Below are positions 27,003-35,370 of a DNA stretch of 64,000 nucleotides, piece after piece. Numbering within the stretch: the stretch's first letter is position 1; each line of letters begins with the position of its first letter. The notes beneath the pieces are model-generated. The model did not search any database, was not told the DNA's origin, and saw nothing but the letters and a program-made list of their open reading frames with translations. The position numbers were made by a program, and so were the translations under genes. This DNA comes from Halobacteriales archaeon QS_5_70_15 (lineage in GTDB: Archaea > Halobacteriota > Halobacteria > Halobacteriales > Haloarculaceae). The DNA is taken from positions 31,583 through 95,582 of the forward strand of contig PXRQ01000081.1 of NCBI GenBank assembly GCA_003022005.1, read 5' to 3'.

Positions 27003-27785
27003 ATGGACCTGGAGATAGCGGGCGACGCGGCGCTGGTGACGGCATCGAGCAGCGGCCTGGGGAAGGCCTCGGCGACGGCGCTGGCCCGCGAGGGCGCGAA
27101 CGTCGTGATCAACGGCCGGGACGAGGACCGCCTGAAGGCGGCCGCCGAGGAGGTACGCGAAACGGCGGCCGGCGAAGTCGTCCCCGTCTCCGGCGACCTG
27201 ACCGACCCCGACGACACCGAGCGGCTGGTCGAGCGGACCGTCGGGGAGTTCGGGGGACTGGACCACCTCGTCACGAGCGCCGGGGGGCCGCCCTCGGGGC
27301 CGTTCCTCGAGACGACCGACGAGGACTGGTACGACGCCTACGACCTGCTCGTCATGAGCGTCGTCCGAGTGGCTCGCGAGGCCGAACCCCACCTCCGCGA
27401 GGGGGACGGCGGGACGATGGTGAACATCACCTCCCGGTCGGTCAAGGAGGCCATCGACTCGCTCGTCCTGTCGAACTCCGTGCGGATGAGCGTCATCGGC
27501 CTCGAGAAGACCCTCTCGAAGGAGTTCGCCCCGGACGTGCGGTGTAACGCGGTCCTCCCGGGGACCCACGAGACGCCCCGCATCGAGGACCTCGTCGAGC
27601 AGGCGGTCGAGCGCGGCGAGCACGACTCCTACGAAGCGGGGCTCGAGGCGTGGGCCGAGGGCATCCCCGTCGGTCGCATCGGTGACCCGATGGAACTCGG
27701 CGATACCGTCGCGTTCCTCTGCTCGCCGCGCGCGGGCTTCATCAATGGCCAGGCGATCGTTCTCGACGGCGGCGACGGCGCGTCT
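27003..27785 (+). CDS. Atypical SDR-family oxidoreductase without its own stop
   Basis: A close paralogue of the SDR at 2501: MDLEIAGDAALVTASSSGLG, NITSRSVKEAIDSLVLSNSV, FINGQAIVLDGGDGAS. The YxxxK catalytic pair is again replaced (LVLSNSVRMSV), so this is a consistent subfamily feature and not decay. The family end is expected near 27785, but no stop follows: the frame stays open to 28460 through the out-of-frame MR/MLE gene that starts at 27799. A small deletion at the junction probably removed the last residues and stop. The protein as given would carry about 220 foreign residues. Confidence 0.75.
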
Positions 27786-27798
27786 CCGTGGGGACGAC

Positions 27799-28733
27799 AT
27801 GGCGCCGACGATCACCCGCATCGAGAGCACCGAGTTCGGCTACCCACTGGAGGACATGGGGCCTGCCCCGAACGGCTTCAGCCTCGCGTACGACCCCGGG
27901 GAGACCGCCGAACCGAAACTGTTCGGCCTGCAGATCCACACCGACGAGGGGATCACCGGCGAGTACGTCGGCGGGAACTCGCCCGCGTTCGCCGAGATCG
28001 ACATGGTGGCGGACTACCTGGTGGCGAAGAACCCCCTCGACCGGGAACGGCACTGGTCGGAGATGAAACGGGCCCTGCGCAAGTACGACCGGATGGGGAT
28101 GGGGCCGCTGGACATCGCGCTGTGGGACGTCGCGGGGAAGTACCGCGACGCGCCGATCCACGAACCGCTCGGCACCTACCGGGAACGGCTACCGACGTAC
28201 GCCTCGACGCTCGGCGGGGACCGCTACGGCGGCCTCGAGACGCCGGAGGGCTACGCCGACTTCGCCGAGGCGTGCCTGGGGATGGGCTCCCCCGGCTTCA
28301 AGATCCACGTCTGGGACGGGGACTGGCGGGACACGGACCGGGTCATCGAGACGACACGAGCCGTGGGCGAGCGTGTCGGCGACGAGATGGACCTGATGCT
28401 CGACCCCGCCTGTCAGTTAGAGACGTTCGCCGACGCGCTGGCGGTCGGGAGGGCCTGTGACGAGCAGGGGTACGTCCGGTAGAGGACCCGTTCCGGGACG
28501 CGGGCATCTCCCGGCACGCCTACCGCAAGCTGCGCCAGAAACTCGACACGCCGATCCTCCAGACCGAACACGTCCGCGGGCTCGAGCCGTTCTCCGATTT
28601 CGCCACCACGGGGTCGACGGACTTCCTCCGCGCGGACCGGAGTACGACGCGGGTATCACGGGGGCCATCAAGCGCGCCCGGGTCGCGGAGGGGTTCGGCC
28701 TCGACGTCGAGTACGACTGGCAGGCGGCCGCTA
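27799..28733 (+). pseudogene. Broken enolase-superfamily (MR/MLE, KxH type) gene
   Basis: The N-terminal two thirds are clear: MAPTITRIESTEFGYP, LWDVAGKYRDAPIHEPLG, FKIHVW (KxH site), MLDPACQLETF. At 28480 TAG interrupts GYVR where relatives have YEDP. A neighbouring frame then gives DPFRDAGISRHAYRKL and TPILQTEHVRGLEPFS, and a third frame EYDAGITGAIKRARVAEGFG. It ends near 28733 at the stop of the convergent aldolase, so about 100 C-terminal residues are missing. Frameshifts plus truncation make this a true pseudogene. It is closest to the intact gene at 7463. Confidence 0.85.
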
Positions 28734-29495
28734 CTCGCCCTCCACGATAGCCTCGCGGGTGTCCGCCAGCGCGTCGAGCAGCGTGGGGGCGTCCTCGTAG
28801 ACGGCGACGTACTGGGCGCCGACGTCGATCCACCGCCGGGCCATCCCCGGGTCGTCGGCGTAGGTGCCGACGATCTTGCCTGCCTCGCCCGCCCGCTCGC
28901 AGACCTCGTCCATCAGTTCCTCGACGCGCTCGTCCCGGACCTGCCCCGGGATGCCGATCGACTGGGACATGTCGTACGGGCCGAGGAACAGCACGTCGAT
29001 ACCCTCGACGGCCATGATCTCGTCCAGGTTCTCGACGCCGCGCTCGCCCTCGATGTGGACGATCACCGTGACCTCCTCGTTCTGGGCGTCGGTGTAGTCG
29101 GGGCCGCCCTTGTAGCCCGCCGCGCGAGTGTACGGCGAGAGCCCGCGCTCCCCGAGCGGGCTGAACCGGGCGTGGTCGACGGCGGTCTCGGCGTCCCCTC
29201 TGGTCTCGATCTGGGGTATCTCGACGCCCGCGGCGCCGACGTCGAGCGCGCGCTGGACCTCCCCCTCCGTGTTCTCCCGGACGCGGACGATCGGCGCGGC
29301 GCCGCCCCGCTCGGCGGCCGCGCACATCGCCACCGCCGACTCCGCGGTGAGGGGGCCGTGCTCCTGGTCGATGATGGTGAAGTCCATCCCCGAGAGGCCG
29401 ACGACCTCCGAGACCATCGGCGAGTCGAGTATCTGGAACGTCCCGACCGTCGTCTCGCCGTCCTGCAGCCGCTGCCGGAAGGTGCGTTCCGCCAT
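28731..29495 (-). CDS. HpcH/HpaI family class II aldolase
   Basis: A 254-residue complete aldolase: MAERTFRQRLQDGETTVGTF, DQEHGPL, the pyruvate-site Arg in PIVRVREN, VEIPQIET, HIEGERGVENLDEIM with the metal-ligand Glu, and FLGPYDMSQSIG with the Asp. Expected to cleave a 2-keto-3-deoxy acid to pyruvate plus aldehyde with Mg/Mn. It overlaps the decayed end of the MR/MLE gene on the other strand by a few bases, suggesting that the deletion which truncated that gene brought the two together. Confidence 0.9.
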   Translation of the reverse strand: MAERTFRQRLQDGETTVGTFQILDSPMVSEVVGLSGMDFTIIDQEHGPLTAESAVAMCAAAERGGAAPIVRVRENTEGEVQRALDVGAAGVEIPQIETRGDAETAVDHARFSPLGERGLSPYTRAAGYKGGPDYTDAQNEEVTVIVHIEGERGVENLDEIMAVEGIDVLFLGPYDMSQSIGIPGQVRDERVEELMDEVCERAGEAGKIVGTYADDPGMARRWIDVGAQYVAVYEDAPTLLDALADTREAIVEGE

Positions 29496-29636
29496 GACCG
29501 GTGCTCGGGGAGTCGGGCCTTCAAGCTACTGCCGTCCCCGTCCGGAACGGGGGGTTCGGCGTCGTCGGGCGGTCGGGACGTATCCCCGCTCGCGCACCCA
29601 CACTTATTCCACCGCGCCCGGAACCGGCGCCCGGGC

Positions 29637-30731
29637 ATGACCTACCGCGCGGGTATCATCGGCGCCGGGGGCATCGCGGGACTGGGCATCCTCGGCCTCC
29701 ACGACGAGGCGGACATCGGGGAGAAGAAGTTCGAGGAGAGCCACGCCGGCGGCTACCACGCGACCGACGGGATCGACCTCGTGGCGGTCGCCGACCCCGA
29801 CGAGGGGAAGCTCGGTACGTTCGGGGACGCCTGGGAACTCCCCGACTCGGGACTGTACGCCGACCACAGCGAGATGCTCCGGGAGGCCGACCTCGACGTC
29901 GTCTCGGTCTGCACGCCGACGTTCCTCCACCACGAGCACGTCCTCGACGCGGCCCGGATCGCCGACCCGGAGGTGATCTGGTGCGAGAAGCCCATCGCCT
30001 CGAGCGTGAGCGACGCCGAGGAGATGCGGTCGGTCTGTGACGAGGAGGGCGTCGAACTCCTCATCAACCACTCGTTCCGGTTCACCGACCGGCTCCAGCG
30101 GCTCCGGGACCTCGTCGTCGAGGAGGACATCCTCGGGGAGGTGAAGTCGGTGTCGGCGACGTTCCGGCGCGAACTGCTCCGCAACTCGACGCACCTGCTG
30201 GACACGCTCGTTTACCTGCTCGACGCCCGGGCCGCCACGGTGAGCGGCTACCTCAACGGGGAGAACGACGCCGTCGACGCGCTGGAGGGCGACCGCAAGG
30301 TCGACGACTCGGGGGGCGGAGGGTTCGTCGTCATGGACGACGGGACGTTCGCCACCGTCGACTGCACCGTCGCCCGGCCCATCTCCTCGATGTCGTTCCA
30401 GTTCGTCGGCACGGAGGGGAAGCTCTACCTCAACAACGACGACGGGGAGTGGCGCTACTGGCGGCTCGAGGACGGCACCCACGTCGAGGAGGACCTCCCG
30501 GGGATCGAGGGCGCCTGGCGCTGGGACGTCGACTACCGGGGATCGTTCGCCAACGCCGCCGGCCACCTCCTCGAACTGCTGGAGGGCCGCGCCGAGAACC
30601 ACTCGACGGGCGAGGAGGCGACCCGCTCGCTCGAGATCATCGTCGGGTTCTACGTCTCCCACTTCACCGGCGGACAGGTGACGATCCCGCTCGACCGGCC
30701 GCTCCGGGACGTCACCATCACCTCCTGGTGA
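29637..30731 (+). CDS. Gfo/Idh/MocA-family oxidoreductase
   Basis: A 364-residue NAD(P)-dependent oxidoreductase of sugars, inositols or their acids. The Rossmann start is GIIGAGGIAGLG; the EKP motif is in IWCEKPIAS (Lys is catalytic or substrate-binding in the family). The C-terminal sheet domain includes SFRFTDRLQRLRDLV and NSTHLLDTLVYLLD, with the His expected at the active site. TTATTCCACC about 30 bases before the ATG is a plausible promoter. It reads in the same direction as the FAH protein at 30850 and may be co-transcribed with it. A second family member lies at 47457. Confidence 0.88.
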   Translation: MTYRAGIIGAGGIAGLGILGLHDEADIGEKKFEESHAGGYHATDGIDLVAVADPDEGKLGTFGDAWELPDSGLYADHSEMLREADLDVVSVCTPTFLHHEHVLDAARIADPEVIWCEKPIASSVSDAEEMRSVCDEEGVELLINHSFRFTDRLQRLRDLVVEEDILGEVKSVSATFRRELLRNSTHLLDTLVYLLDARAATVSGYLNGENDAVDALEGDRKVDDSGGGGFVVMDDGTFATVDCTVARPISSMSFQFVGTEGKLYLNNDDGEWRYWRLEDGTHVEEDLPGIEGAWRWDVDYRGSFANAAGHLLELLEGRAENHSTGEEATRSLEIIVGFYVSHFTGGQVTIPLDRPLRDVTITSW

Positions 30732-30849
30732 GCTACGTCGATACGAGGTGGGGAACACGGGGGATGCTCCCGGTGACGTCGGTCCGGCCCGCGGCGTCGA
30801 GTCGCGCCGACCCCGGAACCGTTTTACCGTCCCCGCGGGACCCGGAGGT

Positions 30850-31581
30850 ATGCACCGCGTCAGGTTCAGGGACCCGGCAGGGTCCGTCCGCACCGGCGAG
30901 TGGCACGGCGAGGAAGTCAGCTTCGCGGGGCGCACGTACGACGTCGACGAGGTCGACGTCCTCCCGCCCTCGGAGCCGACGAAGATCCTCTGTATCGGGC
31001 TGAACTACGCCGCTCACGCCGCCGAATCGGGCTCGGAGATCCCCGACCGACCGCTCGTCTTCATGAAGGGGCCGAACGCCCTCGCGGCCCACGGCGACAC
31101 CGTCCCGTTGCTGGCTGGCAAGGAACGGATCGACTACGAGGCCGAACTTGGCGTCGTCATCGGCGAGCAGTGCCGGCACGTCGCCGCGGAGGACGCCATG
31201 GGCGTCGTCGAGGGGTTCACCTGCATCAACGACGTCTCGAACCGGGACGACCAGCGCGAGGAGCAGAACTGGATCCGCGGGAAGGCGTTCGACAACGCCG
31301 CGCCCGTCGGCCCGGTGCTCGCCACGCCGGACGAGGTCCCACAGGAGGCCTACGTCCGCTCGCGGGTCAACGGCGACCTCCGGCAGGACTCCACGCGCGA
31401 GGACTTCATCTTCACCATCCCGGAACTGATCGAGGAGATCACGACCTACATCACGCTCGAACCGGGCGACCTCATCGCGACGGGGACGCCGGAGGGGGTC
31501 GGCCCGCTATCGCCCGGCGACACGGTCGAGATCGAGGTCGAGGGCGTCGGGACGCTCGTCAACGACGTCGCCGACGAGTAG
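30850..31581 (+). CDS. Fumarylacetoacetate hydrolase (FAH)-family protein
   Basis: A 243-residue FAH-fold protein; family reactions include hydrolysis of acylpyruvates, decarboxylation, and dehydration of 2-keto-3-deoxy acids. Seen: CIGLNYAAHAAES, MKGPNAL, the metal-binding DYEAELGVVIG, CINDVSNRDDQ, and the closing GDLIATGTPEGVG. Length is typical of single-domain members. A TTTTACCG box is about 30 bases upstream. It follows the Gfo/Idh/MocA gene and precedes a decayed MR/MLE fragment, consistent with a dehydration or hydrolysis step late in sugar-acid breakdown. Confidence 0.88.
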   Translation: MHRVRFRDPAGSVRTGEWHGEEVSFAGRTYDVDEVDVLPPSEPTKILCIGLNYAAHAAESGSEIPDRPLVFMKGPNALAAHGDTVPLLAGKERIDYEAELGVVIGEQCRHVAAEDAMGVVEGFTCINDVSNRDDQREEQNWIRGKAFDNAAPVGPVLATPDEVPQEAYVRSRVNGDLRQDSTREDFIFTIPELIEEITTYITLEPGDLIATGTPEGVGPLSPGDTVEIEVEGVGTLVNDVADE

Positions 31582-31594
31582 CGGTTCCGGACGG

Positions 31595-31790
31595 ATCCGC
31601 CGGGTTCCGGCTCGACGCCCCGGGGGTTCGTATCCCGGCCGAGAACTCCGGGGCTCTGCAGCATCGACGCCGATGGGACCGTCGGCGTCCCCGACGGCCC
31701 GGCCCCGGACATCGAGTACAGCTGGGACTACATCGAGGCCAACGGCCTCGGCGGCCGCACCGACGAGTGGCGGGTCGCACGCGAACGACG
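31595..31790 (+). pseudogene. C-terminal relic of an MR/MLE gene
   Basis: One frame reads CSIDADGTVGVPDGPAPDIE then YSWDYIEANGLGG. This matches the usual end of MR/MLE proteins (for comparison HVGIPEGPGLGVEIDWDF in the intact gene at 7463), with PGLG changed to PAPD. There is no start and no barrel. It follows the FAH stop at 31581 and is a short leftover of a deleted gene. Confidence 0.7.
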
Positions 31791-31885
31791 AGCGACCGTT
31801 CGGCTCGAAGTAGGGGAGCCGGGTATGGGAGATCCCCCGCGCCGGTGGCATACCTTTCTGAGGGTCTTGCACGAGGGGTCCCCGC

Positions 31886-32736
31886 ATGGAGTACACGACG
31901 CTCGGCTCGACCGGCATGACCGTCTCGCGCATCCGTCTCGGCTGCATGTCCTTCGGGAGCGAGGACTGGCGGACTGCGACCGGGACGCGCAGGTCGTCGC
32001 CACCACGGTCCACGGGCGGATGGACGAGGACCCGAACGCGAGCGGGCTCTCGCGGAAGGCCATCGAGCAGGAACTCGCGAACAGCCTGGACCGCCTGGGG
32101 ATGGAGACGGTCGACAGCTACCAGACCCACCGCTGGGACGACGAGACGCCCATCGAGGAGACGATACGGGTCCTCGACGACGCCGTTCGCCGGGAACAGG
32201 TCCGCTATCTCGGCGCGTCCTCGATGTGGGCCTACCAGTTCGCCGACGCGCTCCACACCTCCGACCGCCTGGGCCTCGACCGGTTCGTACGATGCAGAAC
32301 CACTACGACCTGGTCTACCGCGAGGAGGAGCCCGAGATGCTCCCGCTCTGCGAATGGGAGGGCGTCGGCGTCATCCCCTGGTCGCCGCTCGGCCGCGGCT
32401 ACCTCGACCGACCGCACGAGGCGGTCGACGCGACGACTCGGGGAGCCTCGGACTCCGACCAGGAGCGCCTCTACGAGCACCCCTACCGCGACGGCGGCGG
32501 TCCCGAGATCAACGAGCGGGTGGAGGAACCCGCCGCCGAGAAGGGCGTCTCGATGGCCCAGATCGCGCTCGCGTGGCTGCTCCACCAGGACGCCGTCGAC
32601 GCCCCCATTGTTCGGCACCACGAGCATCGACCACCTCGAGGACGCCGTCGAGGCCACCGAGATCGATCTGTCGGGCTCGGACCGGGAGTACCCGGAGGAG
32701 CCCTACGAGCCGGTTCCGGTCTCGGGGCACTCCTGA
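31886..32736 (+). pseudogene. Aldo-keto reductase with internal deletion and frameshifts
   Basis: Begins MEYTTLGSTGMTVSRI and RLGCMSFGSEDW, then jumps near 31968 to a different frame reading DRDAQVVATTVHG, NASGLSRKAIEQELANSLDR and HRWDDETPIEET. Another shift near 32290 gives MQNHYDLVYREEEPEM and VIPWSPLGRGYLDRP; a last one near 32610 gives FGTTSIDHLEDAVEATEIDL. About 60 residues that normally hold the catalytic Asp and Tyr are missing at the first junction. Without them the protein cannot be an active NADPH reductase. CATACCTTT about 30 bases upstream remains as a promoter. Confidence 0.85.
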
Positions 32737-32756
32737 GCCGGGGGGCGGACCGTCGC

Positions 32757-33812
32757 TCAGAGCCGGTCGCGGAGGTCGGCGGTGACGGCCTCTGTCCCGC
32801 TCTCGCCCCCGAGGTCGGGCGTGCGCGGCGCGCCCGGGTCCGCGAGCTGGGCCGCGACGGCGTCGTGGAGCGCGTCGGCAGCCGCGGGCTCGCCCAGGTC
32901 CTCGAGCATCATCGCCGCCGAGAGCACCGCGGCGAGGGGGTTCGCGACGCCCTGCCCGGCGATGTCGGGCGCGCTCCCGTGGACCGGTTCGTACATCGAC
33001 GGGTACCGCTCGTCGTGGGTGACGTTCGCCGACGGCGCCAGCCCCATGCTCCCGGAGACGATGGCCCCGATGTCGGTGAGGATGTCGCCGAACAGGTTGG
33101 AGGCGACGACGACGTCGAACTCGTCCGGCCGCCGGATGAGGTCCATGCTCGCCGCGTCGACCAGCAGGCGCTCGACCGTCACGGCCGGGTACTCCTCGGC
33201 GACCCCCTCGACGATGTCGTCCCAGAGCACCATCCCGTAGGCCTGGGCGTTCGATTTCGTCACGTTCGTGAGCTTCCCGTCCCGTTCGGTCGCGGCCTCG
33301 AACGCCGCGCGGACGATGCGCTCGGTCCCGTGGCGGGTGAACACCGCGCTCTGGACCGCGAGCTCGTGCTCGTGGCCGCGGTGCTCGCGGCCGCCGATGT
33401 CGGCGTACTCCCCCTCGGTGTTCTCCCGGTAGACGACGAAGTCGATGTCCCCGCCCTCGTACCCCCGGAGCGGGCTCTCGACGCCCTCGAACAGTACCGA
33501 GGGCCGCTCGCAGACGAACTGGTCGAACGTCTTCCGGATGGGGAGCATCATCCCGCGGAGCGTGACGTGGTCGGGGATGTCGGGGTGGCCGACGGCCCCG
33601 AGGAATATCGCGTCGTGGTCCGCGAGGCGGTCGAGCGCCCCCTCGGGCATCATCGAGCCGTGCTCGATGTAGTGCTCGCTCCCCCAGCCGTAGGTGGTCG
33701 CCTCCACCGAGAACCCGTGGTCGTCGGCGACCCGTTCGACGAGCGGCAGCGTCGCTTCGGTCACCTCGACGCCGATGCCGTCGCCGGGCAGGTGTGCGAT
33801 GTCGTAGGTCAC
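32757..33812 (-). CDS. Tartrate/isopropylmalate dehydrogenase-family oxidoreductase
   Basis: A 351-residue NAD-dependent beta-decarboxylating dehydrogenase. Features: HLPGDGIGVEVTEATLPLVE, YGWGSEHYIEHGSMMPEGAL (the WG...Y...G...MP pattern points to tartrate dehydrogenase/decarboxylase more than IPMDH), RENTEGEYADIGG, TKSNAQ with the catalytic Lys, DAASMDLIRRPDEFDVVV with metal Asp, and EPVHGSAPDIAG. The GTG at 33812 was preferred over an ATG at 33866 because a CTTTTTACAC box sits just upstream, giving a leaderless start. Expected substrates are tartrate, D-malate or similar acids. Confidence 0.85.
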   Translation of the reverse strand: MTYDIAHLPGDGIGVEVTEATLPLVERVADDHGFSVEATTYGWGSEHYIEHGSMMPEGALDRLADHDAIFLGAVGHPDIPDHVTLRGMMLPIRKTFDQFVCERPSVLFEGVESPLRGYEGGDIDFVVYRENTEGEYADIGGREHRGHEHELAVQSAVFTRHGTERIVRAAFEAATERDGKLTNVTKSNAQAYGMVLWDDIVEGVAEEYPAVTVERLLVDAASMDLIRRPDEFDVVVASNLFGDILTDIGAIVSGSMGLAPSANVTHDERYPSMYEPVHGSAPDIAGQGVANPLAAVLSAAMMLEDLGEPAAADALHDAVAAQLADPGAPRTPDLGGESGTEAVTADLRDRL

Positions 33813-33890
33813 ACCCGCACGTGGCGTGAGGGGTGTAAAAAGATGCCCGTACCGGCGGGAAACCATGGCGTGCCAGCGGACCTCGACTCC

Positions 33891-33960
33891 GGACGGTCCC
33901 GGACGGCGCCGAACGGTCCCGGACGGCGCCGAACGGTCCCGGACCGGCCCGGACGGTTCC
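33891..33960. repeat. 20-bp tandem repeat
   Basis: The unit GGACGGCGCCGAACGGTCCC is present twice in perfect tandem (33901-33940), with diverged partial copies on both sides. It lies in the intergenic interval between the dehydrogenase start and the palindromic element at 33992. Confidence 0.8.
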
Positions 33961-33991
33961 CACGTCCCGCCCTCGCGGGGCTCCCGACTCA

Positions 33992-34073
33992 GACGGTCGT
34001 GTGTAGTCTTTTACCGATGATTGCCGACCCCGTCCGGGTTGATCCCCGGTACATCGTTACGCACGACCGTATC
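33992..34073. repeat. 82-bp palindromic element, family P copy 3 (inverted relative to copy 1)
   Basis: The left arm ACGGTCGTGTGTAGTCTTTT pairs with the right arm CATCGTTACGCACGACCGTAT. Compared with the copy at 16927 the two distinguishable arms are swapped, so the element is in the opposite orientation. On the minus strand it begins CTGATACGG a few bases after the stop of the transporter ATPase gene (34077). Confidence 0.85.
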
Positions 34074-34076
34074 AGT

Positions 34077-35258
34077 TCACTGCCCGACGGCCGTCCCCGA
34101 CTCCGCCTCCGTTTCGGCTCCGGTCACCTCGGCGCTGCGGCCGACGCCGTGGAGTAGCGCCTCCTCCGACCGCTCGTCGAACAGGTGGATGGTGGTCTCG
34201 TCGAAGGTGACGTCGACCGTCGACCCGATATTCGGCTCGCGCTCGGAGGAGGTCCGCAGCCTGAGCTCCTCGCCGCCGACGTCGAGGTAGATGAAGTTGT
34301 CCGAGCCGACGACCTCCACGACCTCGACGGTGCCGGGGATGGTCTTGCCCTCCTCGGCCGCCTCGGCGATCCCGAGGTCCTCCGGGCGGATGCCCAGCAC
34401 CAGGTCGGTCGCGTCGCTCTCCTCGCGCAGTTCCTCGACGAACCGGGCGGAGATGTCGTACGTGAACCCGTCGTGGACCAGCCGGCCGCCCTCCCCGTCG
34501 GTTTCGAGGGCGACGTCGAAGAAGTTCATCGACGGCGAGCCGATGAAGTCGGCCACGAACAGGTTCGCCGGCCGGTAGTAGACGTCCTTCGGGCTCCCGA
34601 CCTGCTGGAGCCGCCCGTCGTTCAGGATGACGATGCGGTCGGCCAGCGTCATCGCCTCCTCCTGGTCGTGGGTGACGTAGATCGTCGTGATCCCCAGCTC
34701 GGTGTGGAGGCGGGCCAGCTCGGTCCGCATGTGCTTGCGGAGCTTGGCGTCCAGGTTCGACAGCGGCTCGTCGAAGAGGAACAGCTCCGGCTCGCGGACG
34801 ATGGCCCGCCCGGTCGCGACGCGCTGCTGCTGGCCGCCGGAGAGCGCCCCCGGCTTCTTGTCCAGCAGGTCGCCGATCCCCATCATGTCGGTCGCCTCCT
34901 CGACGCGTTTCCGGATCTCCTGGTCGGAGAGGTCGGTGGTCAGGCGCAGCCCGTACGCGATGTTCTCCCGGACGGTCTTGTGGGGGTAGAGCGCGTAGTC
35001 CTGGAACACCATCGCGATGTCCCGGTTCTTCGGCGCCTTGTCGTTGATCACCTCGTCACTCAGACGGATCTCGCCGTCCGTGACCGACTCCAGCCCGGCG
35101 AGCATCCGGAGCGTGGTCGACTTGCCACAGCCCGACGGCCCGACCACTACCACGAACTCGCCGTCCTCTATCTCGAGGTCGAGCTCCTCGACCGCCACGA
35201 GGGGCCCGCCCGAACTCTCGAACACCTTGGTCAGATTGTCGAGTTCGACTCGTGCCAT
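34077..35258 (-). CDS. CUT1 sugar ABC transporter ATPase (MalK/MsmX type)
   Basis: A 393-residue ATPase that powers sugar import. Walker A GPSGCGKST, Q-loop MVFQDYALYP, signature LSGGQQQRV, Walker B LFLFDEPLSNLD, H-loop YVTHDQEEAMTLAD, and a C-terminal OB/TOBE regulatory domain (VLGIRPEDLGIAE, RLRTSSEREPNIG). The start MARVELDNLTK at 35258 fits the family. It is the last gene of a binding protein, permease, permease, ATPase series read leftwards from 38939. This is the only complete importer in the window and is likely to feed the surrounding sugar-acid pathways. Confidence 0.95.
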   Translation of the reverse strand: MARVELDNLTKVFESSGGPLVAVEELDLEIEDGEFVVVVGPSGCGKSTTLRMLAGLESVTDGEIRLSDEVINDKAPKNRDIAMVFQDYALYPHKTVRENIAYGLRLTTDLSDQEIRKRVEEATDMMGIGDLLDKKPGALSGGQQQRVATGRAIVREPELFLFDEPLSNLDAKLRKHMRTELARLHTELGITTIYVTHDQEEAMTLADRIVILNDGRLQQVGSPKDVYYRPANLFVADFIGSPSMNFFDVALETDGEGGRLVHDGFTYDISARFVEELREESDATDLVLGIRPEDLGIAEAAEEGKTIPGTVEVVEVVGSDNFIYLDVGGEELRLRTSSEREPNIGSTVDVTFDETTIHLFDERSEEALLHGVGRSAEVTGAETEAESGTAVGQ

Positions 35259-35370
35259 GGTTTCACTTAACTCCTTCGAGTTCGAATCCGTCCTATTTAG
35301 TATTACTCTTCCCCCGGATCGGGCCCGGTCCGGGGGACCGCATCCCGGGTCGGAACCGCGGTCGTCGGCG

